Positions 26,510-34,411 of a stretch of 64,000 nt of DNA are shown in pieces. The notes under the pieces are model-generated. The model was not told where the DNA came from. It made no database searches and was given only the letters and a program-made list of their open reading frames with translations. Origin of the DNA: Prochlorococcus sp. AG-402-K21 (GTDB lineage Bacteria; Cyanobacteriota; Cyanobacteriia; PCC-6307; Cyanobiaceae). The stretch covers positions 124,001 to 188,000 of the forward strand of contig QCII01000001.1 of the NCBI GenBank assembly GCA_003216775.1, read 5' to 3'. The number at the start of each line of letters is the position of its first letter. The stretch's first letter is position 1. A program made the translations under genes and the position numbers.

Positions 26510-26520
26510 AGTGTCACACT
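26510..26520. promoter_or_regulatory. Dyad AGTGTCACACT, putative RHH operator 1
   Basis: A perfect inverted repeat (AGTGT, one central base, ACACT) lies 15 bp before the start of the RHH gene, in the gap shared with the divergent small membrane-protein gene. Its centre is 22 bp from the centre of the next dyad, close to two helical turns, so both would face the same side of DNA. Confidence 0.55.
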
Positions 26521-26530
26521 TGCATATTAT

Positions 26531-26543
26531 TAGTGTTGCACTA
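26531..26543. promoter_or_regulatory. Dyad TAGTG-TTG-CACTA, putative RHH operator 2
   Basis: A perfect 5-bp inverted repeat with a 3-bp centre, similar to operator 1 but with one more base in the centre and a shifted half-site. It lies between the RHH gene and the divergent small gene starting at 26573, so a bound regulator could control both. Confidence 0.5.
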
Positions 26544-26572
26544 TATTTGATTTAAGTCAACTAATTTATGTT

Positions 26573-26725
26573 ATGCATGTTTTAATATTGCCTGTAGGAT
26601 TATTTCTCTGGTACTTAGCATATAAAGCAAAGCCCATTATTAATGATGAAGTAACACTTATTTGGGAAGAGGAGAATACAAATAAAAGGACTAAGCTCTT
26701 AAATATAATTAATGAAAAATATTAA
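26573..26725 (+). CDS. Small single-helix membrane protein, unknown
   Basis: A 50-codon frame from an ATG at 26573 to a TAA at 26723-26725. The product starts MHVLILPVGLFLWYLAYKAK, a single N-terminal membrane helix followed by a charged cytoplasmic tail (EVTLIWEEENTNKRTKLL). It is divergent from the RHH gene and shares its 77-bp dyad-bearing promoter region. No family is recognised. Confidence 0.55.
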   Translation: MHVLILPVGLFLWYLAYKAKPIINDEVTLIWEEENTNKRTKLLNIINEKY

Positions 26726-26726
26726 A

Positions 26727-26900
26727 CTAGCTGCCAACAAATTTTGACCATTCCTTGTGCTTATTATCTAGATCTGAAATTAATTGTTTTTGATATATAT
26801 ATTTAAGTTGATTTTCGTTAAGAGATGTCTTTGTAATAATCATCTCATTAGAGTAAAAATAAGGAGTTTTAGAACTCACAATCTTTTTTTTGATATCCAT
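26727..26900 (-). CDS. Small soluble protein, unknown
   Basis: A clean 57-codon frame from an ATG at 26900 to a TAG at 26727. The product starts MDIKKKIVSSKTPYFYSNEM and ends KEWSKFVGS. It looks like a small charged helical protein without membrane segments. It ends one base after the stop of the small membrane-protein gene on the other strand, which is typical gene packing here. No family is recognised. Confidence 0.55.
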   Translation of the reverse strand: MDIKKKIVSSKTPYFYSNEMIITKTSLNENQLKYIYQKQLISDLDNKHKEWSKFVGS

Positions 26901-27061
26901 TAAATAAATTTAACTATTATTTTTATATGATTTAACAGCCTTTAGTTCTATTTTTTTTATATTTTATTTATATTTCCTTAATATATTTTATTTTGCAACT
27001 TTGTAAAAATTATATATTTTTTATTAAAAGTAGCTATATTAAAGAAAATAATAAATTTATT

Positions 27062-27253
27062 ATGAATCTAAAGGAGAGGGGAATAACTGTGGGGGATTTA
27101 CTATTAACTATAATAATAATTACAACTGTTACAATACTTGTTAAAACATTCAACAAAGACAAGAAAACATCATTAAATCTAATAAATCGAGATGAAATAT
27201 CACACAAGGTAACCCTTTTTAAAATGATAGACGAATGCAATTTTAATATATAA
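27062..27253 (+). CDS. Small single-helix membrane protein, unknown
   Basis: The frame is open from 26993, but the ATG at 27062 gives a sensible 63-residue protein: MNLKERGITVGDLLLTIIII, a membrane helix, and a basic-then-polar tail (KDKKTSLNLINRDEISHKV). The first 23 residues of the longer frame look unlike a conserved start. The N-terminal part also resembles a short prepilin-like leader, but no prepilin cleavage site (G followed by FTLIE-like) is present. Function unknown. Confidence 0.6.
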   Translation: MNLKERGITVGDLLLTIIIITTVTILVKTFNKDKKTSLNLINRDEISHKVTLFKMIDECNFNI

Positions 27254-27383
27254 TTTAGAGTTCAATTTTATCTACAGAAAAATATTTTGTACTTGCAATT
27301 AATTTAAATAATTATTATTAAACTTCTTAAAAATCACTATATTTAGAATAACTATAAACATAGCTTTAGATAATATATGGGAC

Positions 27384-27551
27384 TTAATGATAAGGATTAG
27401 AACTTTCCCATTTTAAATTATCTTTTAAATCATTAATATCATTCGATAGAGAGACTAAATCAACCATTTGAAGTATTTGACTTTTATTTAGCCTGTCAAT
27501 AGCTATAAGTTTATTAAGCATTTCAAGAACAGATTTATCATTAATATCCAT
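27384..27551 (-). CDS. Small helical protein, unknown
   Basis: A 55-codon frame from an ATG at 27551 to a TAA at 27384. The product MDINDKSVLEMLNKLIAIDR continues with DLVSLSNDINDLKDNLKWE, so it is an acidic, probably fully helical soluble protein. No family, signal or cysteine is seen. Confidence 0.55.
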   Translation of the reverse strand: MDINDKSVLEMLNKLIAIDRLNKSQILQMVDLVSLSNDINDLKDNLKWESSNPYH

Positions 27552-27643
27552 TATTGAAGTTCAAAAAAATACATTGATAAGATAAATTTAGTCTATATTA
27601 AAAATTTAAATTTCAAGGCTAAGTCTTTTAATAGAAATAAAAA

Positions 27644-27666
27644 ACATTTGTATGTTACACAAATGT
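27644..27666. repeat. 8-bp stem-loop
   Basis: ACATTTGT (27644-27651) pairs with ACAAATGT (27659-27666) around a 7-nt loop. Read on the minus strand the hairpin is followed by a T-run, which is terminator-like, but no minus-strand gene lies close to the right of it. The role is open. Confidence 0.45.
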
Positions 27667-27739
27667 AAAACCTTAAATATAATTTACAAAACCTGAACCT
27701 CACTTTCTTATAAATTCGTTTATTGTAAAAAAAAAAAAA

Positions 27740-27910
27740 ATGAAAAAAAGTTCTACCAAAGAATTTCTAAATAAAGAAGAAGTTAATGAGATGATTGAAT
27801 CAGCTATTAGGAGACATAACAGAAGATCTACAATTATATCAAGTGTTCTTGGCTGGATCCTAATAGGTGGTTATTCATTCGGACTTTTTCAAGCAGTACA
27901 AAACGTCTAA
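27740..27910 (+). CDS. Small single-helix membrane protein, unknown
   Basis: A 56-codon frame that begins directly after a run of about 14 A residues. The product has a charged N-terminal helix (LNKEEVNEMIESAIRRHNRR) and a C-terminal membrane segment (IISSVLGWILIGGYSFGLF). The poly-A run just before the ATG leaves no Shine-Dalgarno sequence. Proteins of this shape often regulate or anchor larger complexes, but nothing identifies a partner. Confidence 0.6.
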   Translation: MKKSSTKEFLNKEEVNEMIESAIRRHNRRSTIISSVLGWILIGGYSFGLFQAVQNV

Positions 27911-27972
27911 TAAATCTTTCCATTTAGTAGTCCAAGCTAGATGATAAATTATTATTAGATTAATTACTTTTC

Positions 27973-28194
27973 ATGAGAGAATATATAGAAACAAATCTAA
28001 CAGAAATCAGAAAATATCTAAAAAAACGAAAAAAGGTTATTTCGAGTTTGGATAATAATTCGATAATGGAAGAGTTCAAAGAATGGAGTAAGGATCCAAT
28101 ACCTGAAAAAGAATCAATATGGACTTTACCTGACTTAACGAGCAATGAAAGACTAAAAAATTTTTGCCGTTCAATTAAAAAGGAAATAAGGTAA
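27973..28194 (+). CDS. Small charged protein, unknown
   Basis: The 73-residue product is highly charged and predicted helical: MREYIETNLTEIRKYLKKRK, later EEFKEWSKDPIPEKESIW, ending in a basic helix CRSIKKEIR. No membrane helix or known domain is seen. The opposite-strand frame over the same bases is a shadow. It is followed by a convergent small membrane-protein gene. Confidence 0.6.
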   Translation: MREYIETNLTEIRKYLKKRKKVISSLDNNSIMEEFKEWSKDPIPEKESIWTLPDLTSNERLKNFCRSIKKEIR

Positions 28195-28198
28195 GTTA

Positions 28199-28357
28199 TT
28201 AACTACCTAGTTGAATATGATTCATCTTTAAGTAAAAATAACCTGCAAATCCTACAATATTTAATATTAAAACGAAAATCCAAGCTCCAATTGGCTGATT
28301 AGAGTCAAACTTTTTTATTTTAATTTTATCTTTTAGTCTTTCAATATATTTAGCCAT
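28199..28357 (-). CDS. Small single-helix membrane protein, unknown
   Basis: A 52-codon frame from an ATG at 28357 to a TAA at 28199. It has a basic N-terminus (MAKYIERLKDKIKIKK) and one C-terminal membrane helix (PIGAWIFVLILNIVGFAGYF). The layout resembles short thylakoid or plasma-membrane peptides, but the family was not recognised. Confidence 0.55.
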   Translation of the reverse strand: MAKYIERLKDKIKIKKFDSNQPIGAWIFVLILNIVGFAGYFYLKMNHIQLGS

Positions 28358-28435
28358 AATTAAAATTACTAAAAAGATTAATTCTAATTATAGATAATTG
28401 AATTTAAAGGAATCTTAAATAAAAAAAAATTTCTT

Positions 28436-28561
28436 TTAATTTGAATTTTTATTATCAAGCCTGTTAATGGGATATTTGATTAGCTCCTTTTTGAGATTTT
28501 TTAGAAGTTTATTATGATTCAAAATTGTAAACTTCCTAGTAAAAGAATAATGCCATTTCAT
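28436..28561 (-). CDS. Very small basic protein, doubtful
   Basis: A 41-codon frame with ATG at 28561 and TAA at 28436. The product (MKWHYSFTRKFTILNHNKLL and a Lys/Asn-rich tail) is basic. It is short enough to occur by chance in AT-rich DNA; it is listed because it fills the gap between two genes and uses typical codons. Confidence 0.3.
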   Translation of the reverse strand: MKWHYSFTRKFTILNHNKLLKNLKKELIKYPINRLDNKNSN

Positions 28562-28660
28562 TGAATTAAAAAAAAACTTGCTAATTTATTATCAATAAAA
28601 TTATAATATCTACTACGGTCAATTAGACCATACATAATTTAAATAAGGACGAATTTTTTC

Positions 28661-29245
28661 ATGAGCTTAAGAGTTGGCCAAGAAGCACCAGATTTTAGTG
28701 CTACAGCAGTATATGATCAAGAGTTTAAGGAGATTACACTTTCAGGTCTAAGAGGTAAATGGGTTGTTCTATTCTTTTACCCATTGGACTTTACATTTGT
28801 ATGTCCAACTGAAATCACTGCATTTAGTGATAGATATCAAGATTTCTCATCACTTAATACGGAAATACTTGGCGTATCAGTGGATAGCAAACACTGCCAT
28901 TTAGCTTGGATACAAACACCAAGAAATGAAGGTGGAATAGGTGATATTAACTACCCATTAATTTCTGACCTAAAAAGAGAAATTTGCCAAGCATACAATG
29001 TTCTTAATGATGATGGAGAGGCGGATAGAGGTTTATTTCTCATCAATCCTGAAGGAATAGTTATGCATATGACTGTTAACAAGGCTCCTGTAGGCAGAAA
29101 TGTTGATGAAACATTAAGAATCCTTCAAGGTTATCAATACGTTGCTGCAAACCCAGATGAAGTATGCCCGGCAAACTGGACTCCCGGTGAGAAAACAATG
29201 TTAGAGGACCCCAAGGGTAGTAAGGAATATTTTTCTGCGCTATAA
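28661..29245 (+). CDS. 2-Cys peroxiredoxin
   Basis: This thiol peroxidase reduces hydrogen peroxide and organic peroxides, using thioredoxin-type donors. The 194-residue protein has the peroxidatic cysteine in FVCPTE (Cys48) with [17 protein letters not shown] around it, and the resolving cysteine in EVCPANW (Cys169), so it is a typical 2-Cys Prx of the Prx1/AhpC group. The C-terminal tail after the resolving cysteine is complete. It has its own upstream region of about 100 bp, which fits a separately transcribed stress gene. Confidence 0.95.
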   Translation: MSLRVGQEAPDFSATAVYDQEFKEITLSGLRGKWVVLFFYPLDFTFVCPTEITAFSDRYQDFSSLNTEILGVSVDSKHCHLAWIQTPRNEGGIGDINYPLISDLKREICQAYNVLNDDGEADRGLFLINPEGIVMHMTVNKAPVGRNVDETLRILQGYQYVAANPDEVCPANWTPGEKTMLEDPKGSKEYFSAL

Positions 29246-29260
29246 AAGTATTAGTAACTT

Positions 29261-30013
29261 TTAAGTGAGTATTGAGTAGTAAATAATTATAAAAAAATAA
29301 AATATAGATATATTCAAAAAGGGGTTGGCATCCCCTTTATTGGGTATTTGAACAGCCCAATCACTTAAATTAGTTTTATAAGATAGAAAAGACCACGTAA
29401 AATATGTAATTTCAACAGCAACTAGGATAGAAACATTAATTAAATTTAAATTATTTAAACCAAAATATCTATAAATATGAAAATGATCACCAACATTAAA
29501 ATTATTAACTTGAAGATACCAAATGTAAAAAGAAATCAAAATAAAATTTCCTAATATTAATTTTTTAAATAAAACCATAGATTTCTTGAAAATTAAAAAA
29601 ATAGAAATTAAAAGTGTAAACAACCAAAACTGAAAAATATCAGGTTGTTGCAAATTAAATCCTTCGATAAATAAATTAGTTAAGAAATCAAGATTTATAT
29701 ATATATAATCAATTGTTAAATAAGAGAGAAATATCAAATTTAATGCTACTAAGAATAATAAAAATTTCCCTTTAATTTGTTTTTTACTTAAAAATTTATT
29801 CTTATTAAATTTATAATATGTAAAGTTATTTAAAGAGTTTAAACATATCAAAGATGGGCATATAGTACCGCTCAAATAGTAAAGAATTGAATAAAAAGAA
29901 ATATTTTTAATATTGAATAAGTACAAATTAAACCATTGTTTTTGAACAAATGGAAGAATAATCAAAAATGTAAGTGTAAGTAATAAACTTGTTGATCGTT
30001 TTTTAATTATCAA
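29261..30013 (-). CDS. Polytopic membrane protein, unknown
   Basis: The 250-residue product is very hydrophobic with about six membrane helices (for example LLLTLTFLIILPFV, FLLFLVALNLIFLSYLTI, FWLFTLLISIFLIF). Conserved-looking polar spots are GTICPSLICLNSLNNF and NVGDHFHIYRYFG. I cannot assign a family. It converges on the peroxiredoxin gene with 15 bp between stops and is followed upstream by the FtsH-like gene on the same strand. Confidence 0.65.
   Translation of the reverse strand: MIIKKRSTSLLLTLTFLIILPFVQKQWFNLYLFNIKNISFYSILYYLSGTICPSLICLNSLNNFTYYKFNKNKFLSKKQIKGKFLLFLVALNLIFLSYLTIDYIYINLDFLTNLFIEGFNLQQPDIFQFWLFTLLISIFLIFKKSMVLFKKLILGNFILISFYIWYLQVNNFNVGDHFHIYRYFGLNNLNLINVSILVAVEITYFTWSFLSYKTNLSDWAVQIPNKGDANPFLNISIFYFFIIIYYSILT
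29318..29338. terminator. GC-core stem-loop downstream of peroxiredoxin
   Basis: AAAGGGG at 29318-29324 pairs with CCCCTTT at 29332-29338 around a TTGGCAT loop. A 4-GC core is rare in this sequence. It lies 73 bp past the peroxiredoxin stop and inside the 3' end of the convergent membrane-protein gene. It could end the peroxiredoxin transcript, though no T-run follows on the plus strand. Confidence 0.4.
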
Positions 30014-30052
30014 GAATAATATTTATTTTTTATTTAAATTAAAACAATTTAA

Positions 30053-31807
30053 TCAAACTTTCAACAATTTTGAACTTGTTAATTTAAATACTTGTTTATC
30101 TATAGTTTCTAGGTTTAAAAGTATATCAACTAATTTATCAAGTAACCCTCTATTTTTGTTTAATATTTCTATTGAATTATTTAATGAGATTTTAGAAATT
30201 TTTATGATTTCATTATCAATTCTAGAACTGGTATTTTCTGCTATGAGTGGCTTTCTTCTAAATAATCCATCTCCCAAAAACATTTCATTATTATCAGATT
30301 CCATTGAAATTGGACCAATAATTGAAAATCCATATTTTGTAACCATTTCTCTTACTATTTTTGTCGCATAAGAAATATCGTTTATGGAGCATTGTGTAAT
30401 TTCATTTTCGCCAAAAACTAATGTTTCTGCAGCTCTTCCTGCAAGAGCAATTTCAATTTTTGTAAATAATAATTTTTTTGAAATCAATCCGCTAGAAATT
30501 ACATCTTCATCTGGGCATATTTTTGTATAACCTCCTAAAGATCCTGATCTAGGTAAAATTGTAATTTTATCAACTGATTCAATTCCATTTCTCACGGCAG
30601 ATACAATTGCTCTTCCTACTTCGTTGTATGCAATAATTTTTTTCATATTAGGAGAAGTTATCAAAGAGCTTCTTAGCCCAATAGTAATTTTATCTAGAGC
30701 ATTTTCTATATGAAGATCACTAATGGATTTAGATTTATCTCTTACACAGTGAATAGCACTCTCGTTCATTAAATTTGCAAGATCTGCTCCCGAGAATCCA
30801 ATGGTTCTTGAAGCCCAATATCCTAAATCAACTTTGCTTGAAAGTGGCTTAGAAAGAGAATGAACTGAAAGAATTTTCTTTCTTCCAACTAAATCTGGAA
30901 GCATTACTTCTATTTTTCTATCAAATCTTCCTGGTCTTAATAATGCAGTGTCCAAAATATCTGGTCTATTTGTTGCTGCTAGAACAATGACCCCTGAATT
31001 ATCAGCAAAGCCATCTAATTCAGTAAGAAGCTGATTAAGGGTTTGCTCTCTTTCATCATTTCCACCTCCTATCCCAGAGCCTCTTTGCCTACCAATTGAG
31101 TCAATTTCATCAATAAAAATTATACAAGGAGCTTTTTCCTTAGCCTTAGAGAATAGATCTCTAACTCTACTTGCTCCAACGCCAACAAAAAGTTCTACGA
31201 ACTCGGATGCAGCTATTGAAAGAAAAGGAACCCCTGATTCGCCGGCAATTGCTTTAGCCAGTAATGTTTTACCTGTTCCAGGAGGACCAATTAAAAGAAC
31301 TCCTTTAGGAACTTTTGCTCCAAGATTTTCAAATTTTTTTGGTTCTTTTAAAAAAGTTATTACCTCTTTTAATTCCTCAGCAGCTTCAGGGACACCTGCT
31401 ACATCATCGAATCTTGTCTCTACATCATCAATGGTTACAAATTTAGGTTGATTTTTGGAAAAGCCAAAGGCTCTAGAAGCTAATTTTGATGTGCTCCTCA
31501 AGATTAAGACTATAGCAATTATAAAAATCAGGAATAGACTGATTGAAGCAAACGAATTAGCGGCTGAAGCTTCTTTTCTACTATTATTAACACTAAGTTC
31601 CACTTTGTATTCAGAAGCCTTTTCAAGGATTAATTGATCGTTGTAAAGAATAGGAATTTTAATTTTTTCGCCATTTTTATAAAGGACATCAATTTCTCTC
31701 TGCCTAGGATAGAAAAATATTGATTCTATGATTCCCGACTCTATATCTTCTAAAAGATCCGAATAACTTGATTTAGAATTTGAATATGTGAATTTTGATC
31801 TAAACAC
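30053..31807 (-). CDS. FtsH-family AAA protein lacking the zinc-protease motif
   Basis: The 584-residue protein has the FtsH layout: one membrane helix (about 88-105), AAA domain with Walker A GPPGTGKT (174-181), Walker B IIFIDEID (229-236), the second region of homology (ATNRPD near 278, [10 protein letters not shown]), and a C-terminal peptidase-M41 fold. The zinc motif HEXGH is replaced by NEVGR at about 395-399, so both histidine ligands are gone; the distal aspartate (about 477, in SINDIS) remains. The usual first membrane helix at the N-terminus is also missing. It may be an unfoldase or a regulatory partner of active FtsH, as proposed for plant FtsHi proteins; that role is inferred. 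Confidence 0.88.
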   Translation of the reverse strand: MFRSKFTYSNSKSSYSDLLEDIESGIIESIFFYPRQREIDVLYKNGEKIKIPILYNDQLILEKASEYKVELSVNNSRKEASAANSFASISLFLIFIIAIVLILRSTSKLASRAFGFSKNQPKFVTIDDVETRFDDVAGVPEAAEELKEVITFLKEPKKFENLGAKVPKGVLLIGPPGTGKTLLAKAIAGESGVPFLSIAASEFVELFVGVGASRVRDLFSKAKEKAPCIIFIDEIDSIGRQRGSGIGGGNDEREQTLNQLLTELDGFADNSGVIVLAATNRPDILDTALLRPGRFDRKIEVMLPDLVGRKKILSVHSLSKPLSSKVDLGYWASRTIGFSGADLANLMNESAIHCVRDKSKSISDLHIENALDKITIGLRSSLITSPNMKKIIAYNEVGRAIVSAVRNGIESVDKITILPRSGSLGGYTKICPDEDVISSGLISKKLLFTKIEIALAGRAAETLVFGENEITQCSINDISYATKIVREMVTKYGFSIIGPISMESDNNEMFLGDGLFRRKPLIAENTSSRIDNEIIKISKISLNNSIEILNKNRGLLDKLVDILLNLETIDKQVFKLTSSKLLKV

Positions 31808-31938
31808 TAATCCTTATAAGTTACTAATAAAGCATATATGCTTATTTATAAAATTGAGGTATATATACAAAATATACTCAAAAGTTTTGGAGATAACCAC
31901 CTAAAGGTTATATTATTATAAGAAAACGTAGAAACAGA

Positions 31939-32106
31939 ATGGCTGTACCAAAGAAGAAAAAATCCAAGAGCAAAAGAAACCATAGGCACGCTGTCTGGAA
32001 AGGGAAAGCAGCATTAGCAGCTCAAAAGGCTATATCTTTAGGTAAATCAGTTTTAACTGGTAAAGCTCAAGGATTCGTTTACCCTATTGAAGAAGAAGAA
32101 GAGTAG
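31939..32106 (+). CDS. rpmF: 50S ribosomal protein L32
   Basis: The 55-residue product [20 protein letters not shown], followed by [19 protein letters not shown] and an acidic tail, is L32 of the large ribosomal subunit. The start is the ATG at 31939. It is the non-zinc form. It diverges from the FtsH-like gene, with about 130 bp between the start codons. Confidence 0.95.
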   Translation: MAVPKKKKSKSKRNHRHAVWKGKAALAAQKAISLGKSVLTGKAQGFVYPIEEEEE

Positions 32107-32109
32107 CTT

Positions 32110-32436
32110 TTAAGATCCTAATTTAAATGCCTCAAGTATAATCGCATAAATTGCACCGATTCTTAATTTATCAACTACCGACCATAGATCATAAAATCTT
32201 GAACTTGATGAGGGCTTAATTCTTATGATAATTTCAACAAGCACAATTATTATTGGAACCATAATTAACTCATTTTTACCCTCAGATATAAATTTTGTAG
32301 CAAAATTTGCAAACAAAAAATAACCTGTCAAAACAGAAATTAAACCAATAGATTTTGACTTCCAAGTATCACTTAAAAAACCAAAAAATAAATTATTTAT
32401 TTGATAGGTAATCCTTAAGAAATTAGTCTTTTGCAT
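32110..32436 (-). CDS. ycf20: Ycf20-like membrane protein (DUF565)
   Basis: The 108-residue protein has the Ycf20 pattern: an N-terminal segment leading to two membrane helices (IGLISVLTGYFLFANFAT and LIMVPIIIVLVEIIIRI) and a C-terminus RIGAIYAIILEAFKLGS that closely matches the family end. Ycf20 is conserved in cyanobacteria and algae, and in plants homologues affect non-photochemical quenching; the biochemical role is not established. It is convergent with rpmF and overlaps the HAD gene by 14 bp on the same strand. Confidence 0.85.
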   Translation of the reverse strand: MQKTNFLRITYQINNLFFGFLSDTWKSKSIGLISVLTGYFLFANFATKFISEGKNELIMVPIIIVLVEIIIRIKPSSSSRFYDLWSVVDKLRIGAIYAIILEAFKLGS

Positions 32437-33184
32437 TGCTAACGGTCATTAAATAATCACTTAGAAAGCTGTGATCAACATATGATTGTTTTAGTTTAGG
32501 ACCTTTAATTACATTTGCCATATTGTTTTCATCACCTAAACTGTCCAGGATACAATGTAACTTAATATTTTCTTCAATAACTATTGGGATGTTAGAAGGA
32601 ACAAAAATTGTAGGTAAGTTAGCTGCTAAGGAAGATTTCAAACCTGGATTGGAGTCTTCAAATACTATTGAATTATTTTTTTTTATACCACTTAATTGAA
32701 CTGCCTTTAAATATGGTAATGGATGTGGTTTTTTAAATTCAACATCCTCACTTGAAATAATGAACTCAAATGGATTGAATCCATTAAATAAATATTTAAT
32801 AAGTAAATCTACTTGATTTCTTGAACTTGAAGTGACAATAAACTGTCTTACATTCTTTCCATGTAATTCATTTATTAATCTAAAAACTCCAGTTTTAAGG
32901 TTAACGGATTTTTTTTTAATTAATCTTAAATAATGAAACTGCTTTTTCTCATGAATTTTACAAATTAAATCATCTGTAAAGTGATCATTATTTATTTTTG
33001 AATAATGAGCAATTCTATTCTTGCCTCCATTTATTCTCAAAAGTTGAATGTATTTATAAGTGTCCCAATTCCAATCGATAGCAAGATCATTAAATGCATT
33101 ATTAAAAGCAGGCAGATGAGCCTCTAATTCTGTATTTGCAATAGTGCCATCTAAATCCCAATAAACACCCTCGAGATAAGTCAC
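32423..33184 (-). CDS. HAD-superfamily hydrolase (CbbY-like)
   Basis: A 253-residue HAD phosphatase or phosphoglucomutase-like protein. Motif I is YWDLDGTIANTE at residues 8-19, motif II is VTSSSRNQ, the motif III lysine is in EDVEFKKPHP, and motif IV is FEDSNPGLKSSLAA. The cap domain between motifs I and II and the E-DSNPG pattern fit the CbbY/beta-phosphoglucomutase subgroup. The substrate is not clear. It overlaps ycf20 by 14 bp and both read leftwards, so they are co-transcribed. Confidence 0.85.
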   Translation of the reverse strand: MTYLEGVYWDLDGTIANTELEAHLPAFNNAFNDLAIDWNWDTYKYIQLLRINGGKNRIAHYSKINNDHFTDDLICKIHEKKQFHYLRLIKKKSVNLKTGVFRLINELHGKNVRQFIVTSSSRNQVDLLIKYLFNGFNPFEFIISSEDVEFKKPHPLPYLKAVQLSGIKKNNSIVFEDSNPGLKSSLAANLPTIFVPSNIPIVIEENIKLHCILDSLGDENNMANVIKGPKLKQSYVDHSFLSDYLMTVSNAKD

Positions 33185-33197
33185 CAGGGAGATTTTC

Positions 33198-33275
33198 TTA
33201 TTTACGATAAAAAACTAAAGCAATTATTGCTGGACCTGCTAGCGCAACTACAGCTAAAGGAATAAGTGTTGCCAT
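33198..33275 (-). CDS. psb30: Psb30/Ycf12-like photosystem II peptide
   Basis: A 25-codon frame encodes MATLIPLAVVALAGPAIIAL followed by VFYRK: one membrane helix with the AGPxII...R end that marks Psb30 (Ycf12). Psb30 is a one-helix subunit at the edge of photosystem II near PsbE and PsbJ. The frame is short but the AGPAII core and basic C-terminal end match well. The N-terminal extension seen in other Psb30 proteins is missing. Moderate confidence because of the length. Confidence 0.7.
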   Translation of the reverse strand: MATLIPLAVVALAGPAIIALVFYRK

Positions 33276-33357
33276 GATTAATGAATATGTTTTGTGATAC
33301 TATTTTTACAAATAAAAGATAGAACTGTACTAATACGTTACAAGATTGAATTAAATT

Positions 33358-33705
33358 ATGAAATCATGGACATGCATAGAAAATTGTGGAGCTTGTTGTA
33401 AATTCAATATGAAAGAGAGAAGTGATTTAACAGACAAACTTAGCAATGAAGATTTAGATTTAATAAACTCAATGACATCTAAAGATGGTTGGTGTAAAAA
33501 TCTAGATAGAAAAAATAAAAAATGCTTAATTTACGAAAGTAGACCTCATTTTTGCCGGGTTAGTGAATTTTCAACTGCTTTTAAAGGATATTTGAGATCT
33601 GGTGATAAATTTCTTATAGATTGCTGCAAACAGCATATTTCATCAAATTATGGGTACAAAAGTAAAGAGATGAAGAGTTTTAAAAAGGCAGTTTTAGGTA
33701 AATGA
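33358..33705 (+). CDS. YkgJ-family cysteine-cluster protein
   Basis: The 115-residue protein contains the zinc/iron-chelating cysteine cluster of the YkgJ (UPF0153) family: CIENCGACCKF at the N-terminus, WCKNLDRKNKKCLIYESRP in the middle, and FCRVSEF. Such proteins bind a metal through this cluster; the molecular function is not known. The final ATGA overlaps the start of the first UPF0016 gene, so it is coupled to a metal transporter pair, which fits a link to metal handling (inference). Confidence 0.85.
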   Translation: MKSWTCIENCGACCKFNMKERSDLTDKLSNEDLDLINSMTSKDGWCKNLDRKNKKCLIYESRPHFCRVSEFSTAFKGYLRSGDKFLIDCCKQHISSNYGYKSKEMKSFKKAVLGK

Positions 33706-34028
33706 CTAGTAAATTAGAAAAAAAAGAGAAGACTATAGAAAAAAGTTTCTTATCTATATTCATTACAACTTTTACAACAATTTTTATTGCTGAACTTGGG
33801 GATAAGACGCAAATTGCTACTCTGATGCTTTCTGCCGAATCGGGGAAGCCAATAATTGTTTTTCTTGGTAGTTCCCTAGCTTTAATAAGCTCTAGTGTTG
33901 TAGGAGTTCTTATAGGTAAATGGTTATCAAAAAAAATATCCCCAAGCAAATTTGCACTATTTACTGGTGCTTTAATGATAATTATCAGCGTAGTTTTAGC
34001 CTATGATACTTTCAAAAATTATTTATAA
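33702..34028 (+). CDS. UPF0016/Gdt1-type cation transporter, half 1
   Basis: UPF0016 (TMEM165/GDT1) proteins move Mn2+ or Ca2+ with proton exchange. The full family has two copies of the motif ExGD(K/R)(T/S) in one six-helix chain. This 108-residue protein has one copy (FIAELGDKTQIATLML at about 28-43) and about three membrane helices. The second copy is encoded by the following gene. Its start overlaps the YkgJ stop as ATGA. The Mnx protein of Synechocystis is the one-chain equivalent and exports Mn to the thylakoid lumen. Confidence 0.85.
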   Translation: MTSKLEKKEKTIEKSFLSIFITTFTTIFIAELGDKTQIATLMLSAESGKPIIVFLGSSLALISSSVVGVLIGKWLSKKISPSKFALFTGALMIIISVVLAYDTFKNYL

Positions 34029-34339
34029 TGATTTTAAGTTTATTGATTTCAACATTTTTAACTGTTTTTATAGCTGAATTAGGTGACAAGACCCAATTAG
34101 CGACTTTAACAATAAGCGGTACATCAAATAAACCCTTAGCTGTTTTTTTAGGATCTTCTTCTGCACTTGTTTTTGCAAGTTTACTCGGAGCCTTGACTGG
34201 TGGTTCAATCTCAAGTTTTCTACCCGAAGTTGTTCTTAAATCAATAGCATCCATAACATTTTTTATTATTGGTATAAGGCTTTTTATAAACTCACTCTCC
34301 ACCGACAAAGAAGAAAACGAAGACAAAGAAAAAAAATAG
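34028..34339 (+). CDS. UPF0016/Gdt1-type cation transporter, half 2
   Basis: The 103-residue protein carries the second family motif FIAELGDKTQLATLTI at about 14-29, followed by two more membrane helices and a charged tail. Its ATG overlaps the stop of half 1 by one base (TAATG), so both are translated together. The two halves are expected to pair into a six-helix transporter; that pairing is inference. Both copies of the ion motif are intact. Confidence 0.85.
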   Translation: MILSLLISTFLTVFIAELGDKTQLATLTISGTSNKPLAVFLGSSSALVFASLLGALTGGSISSFLPEVVLKSIASITFFIIGIRLFINSLSTDKEENEDKEKK

Positions 34340-34411
34340 TTTTAAGCTTGGATAAAAGGTGTAATAATGGAATATAAATAAACTACTTAATTTATAATTT
34401 TCATCTATATC

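Noticed and set aside
27034-27240. Minus-strand frame opposite the small membrane-protein gene at 27062
   Set aside because: The plus-strand reading has a sensible membrane helix and start; the antisense is low complexity.
27960-28145. Minus-strand frame opposite the gene at 27973
   Set aside because: The plus-strand product has typical charged helical composition; the antisense frame has no support.
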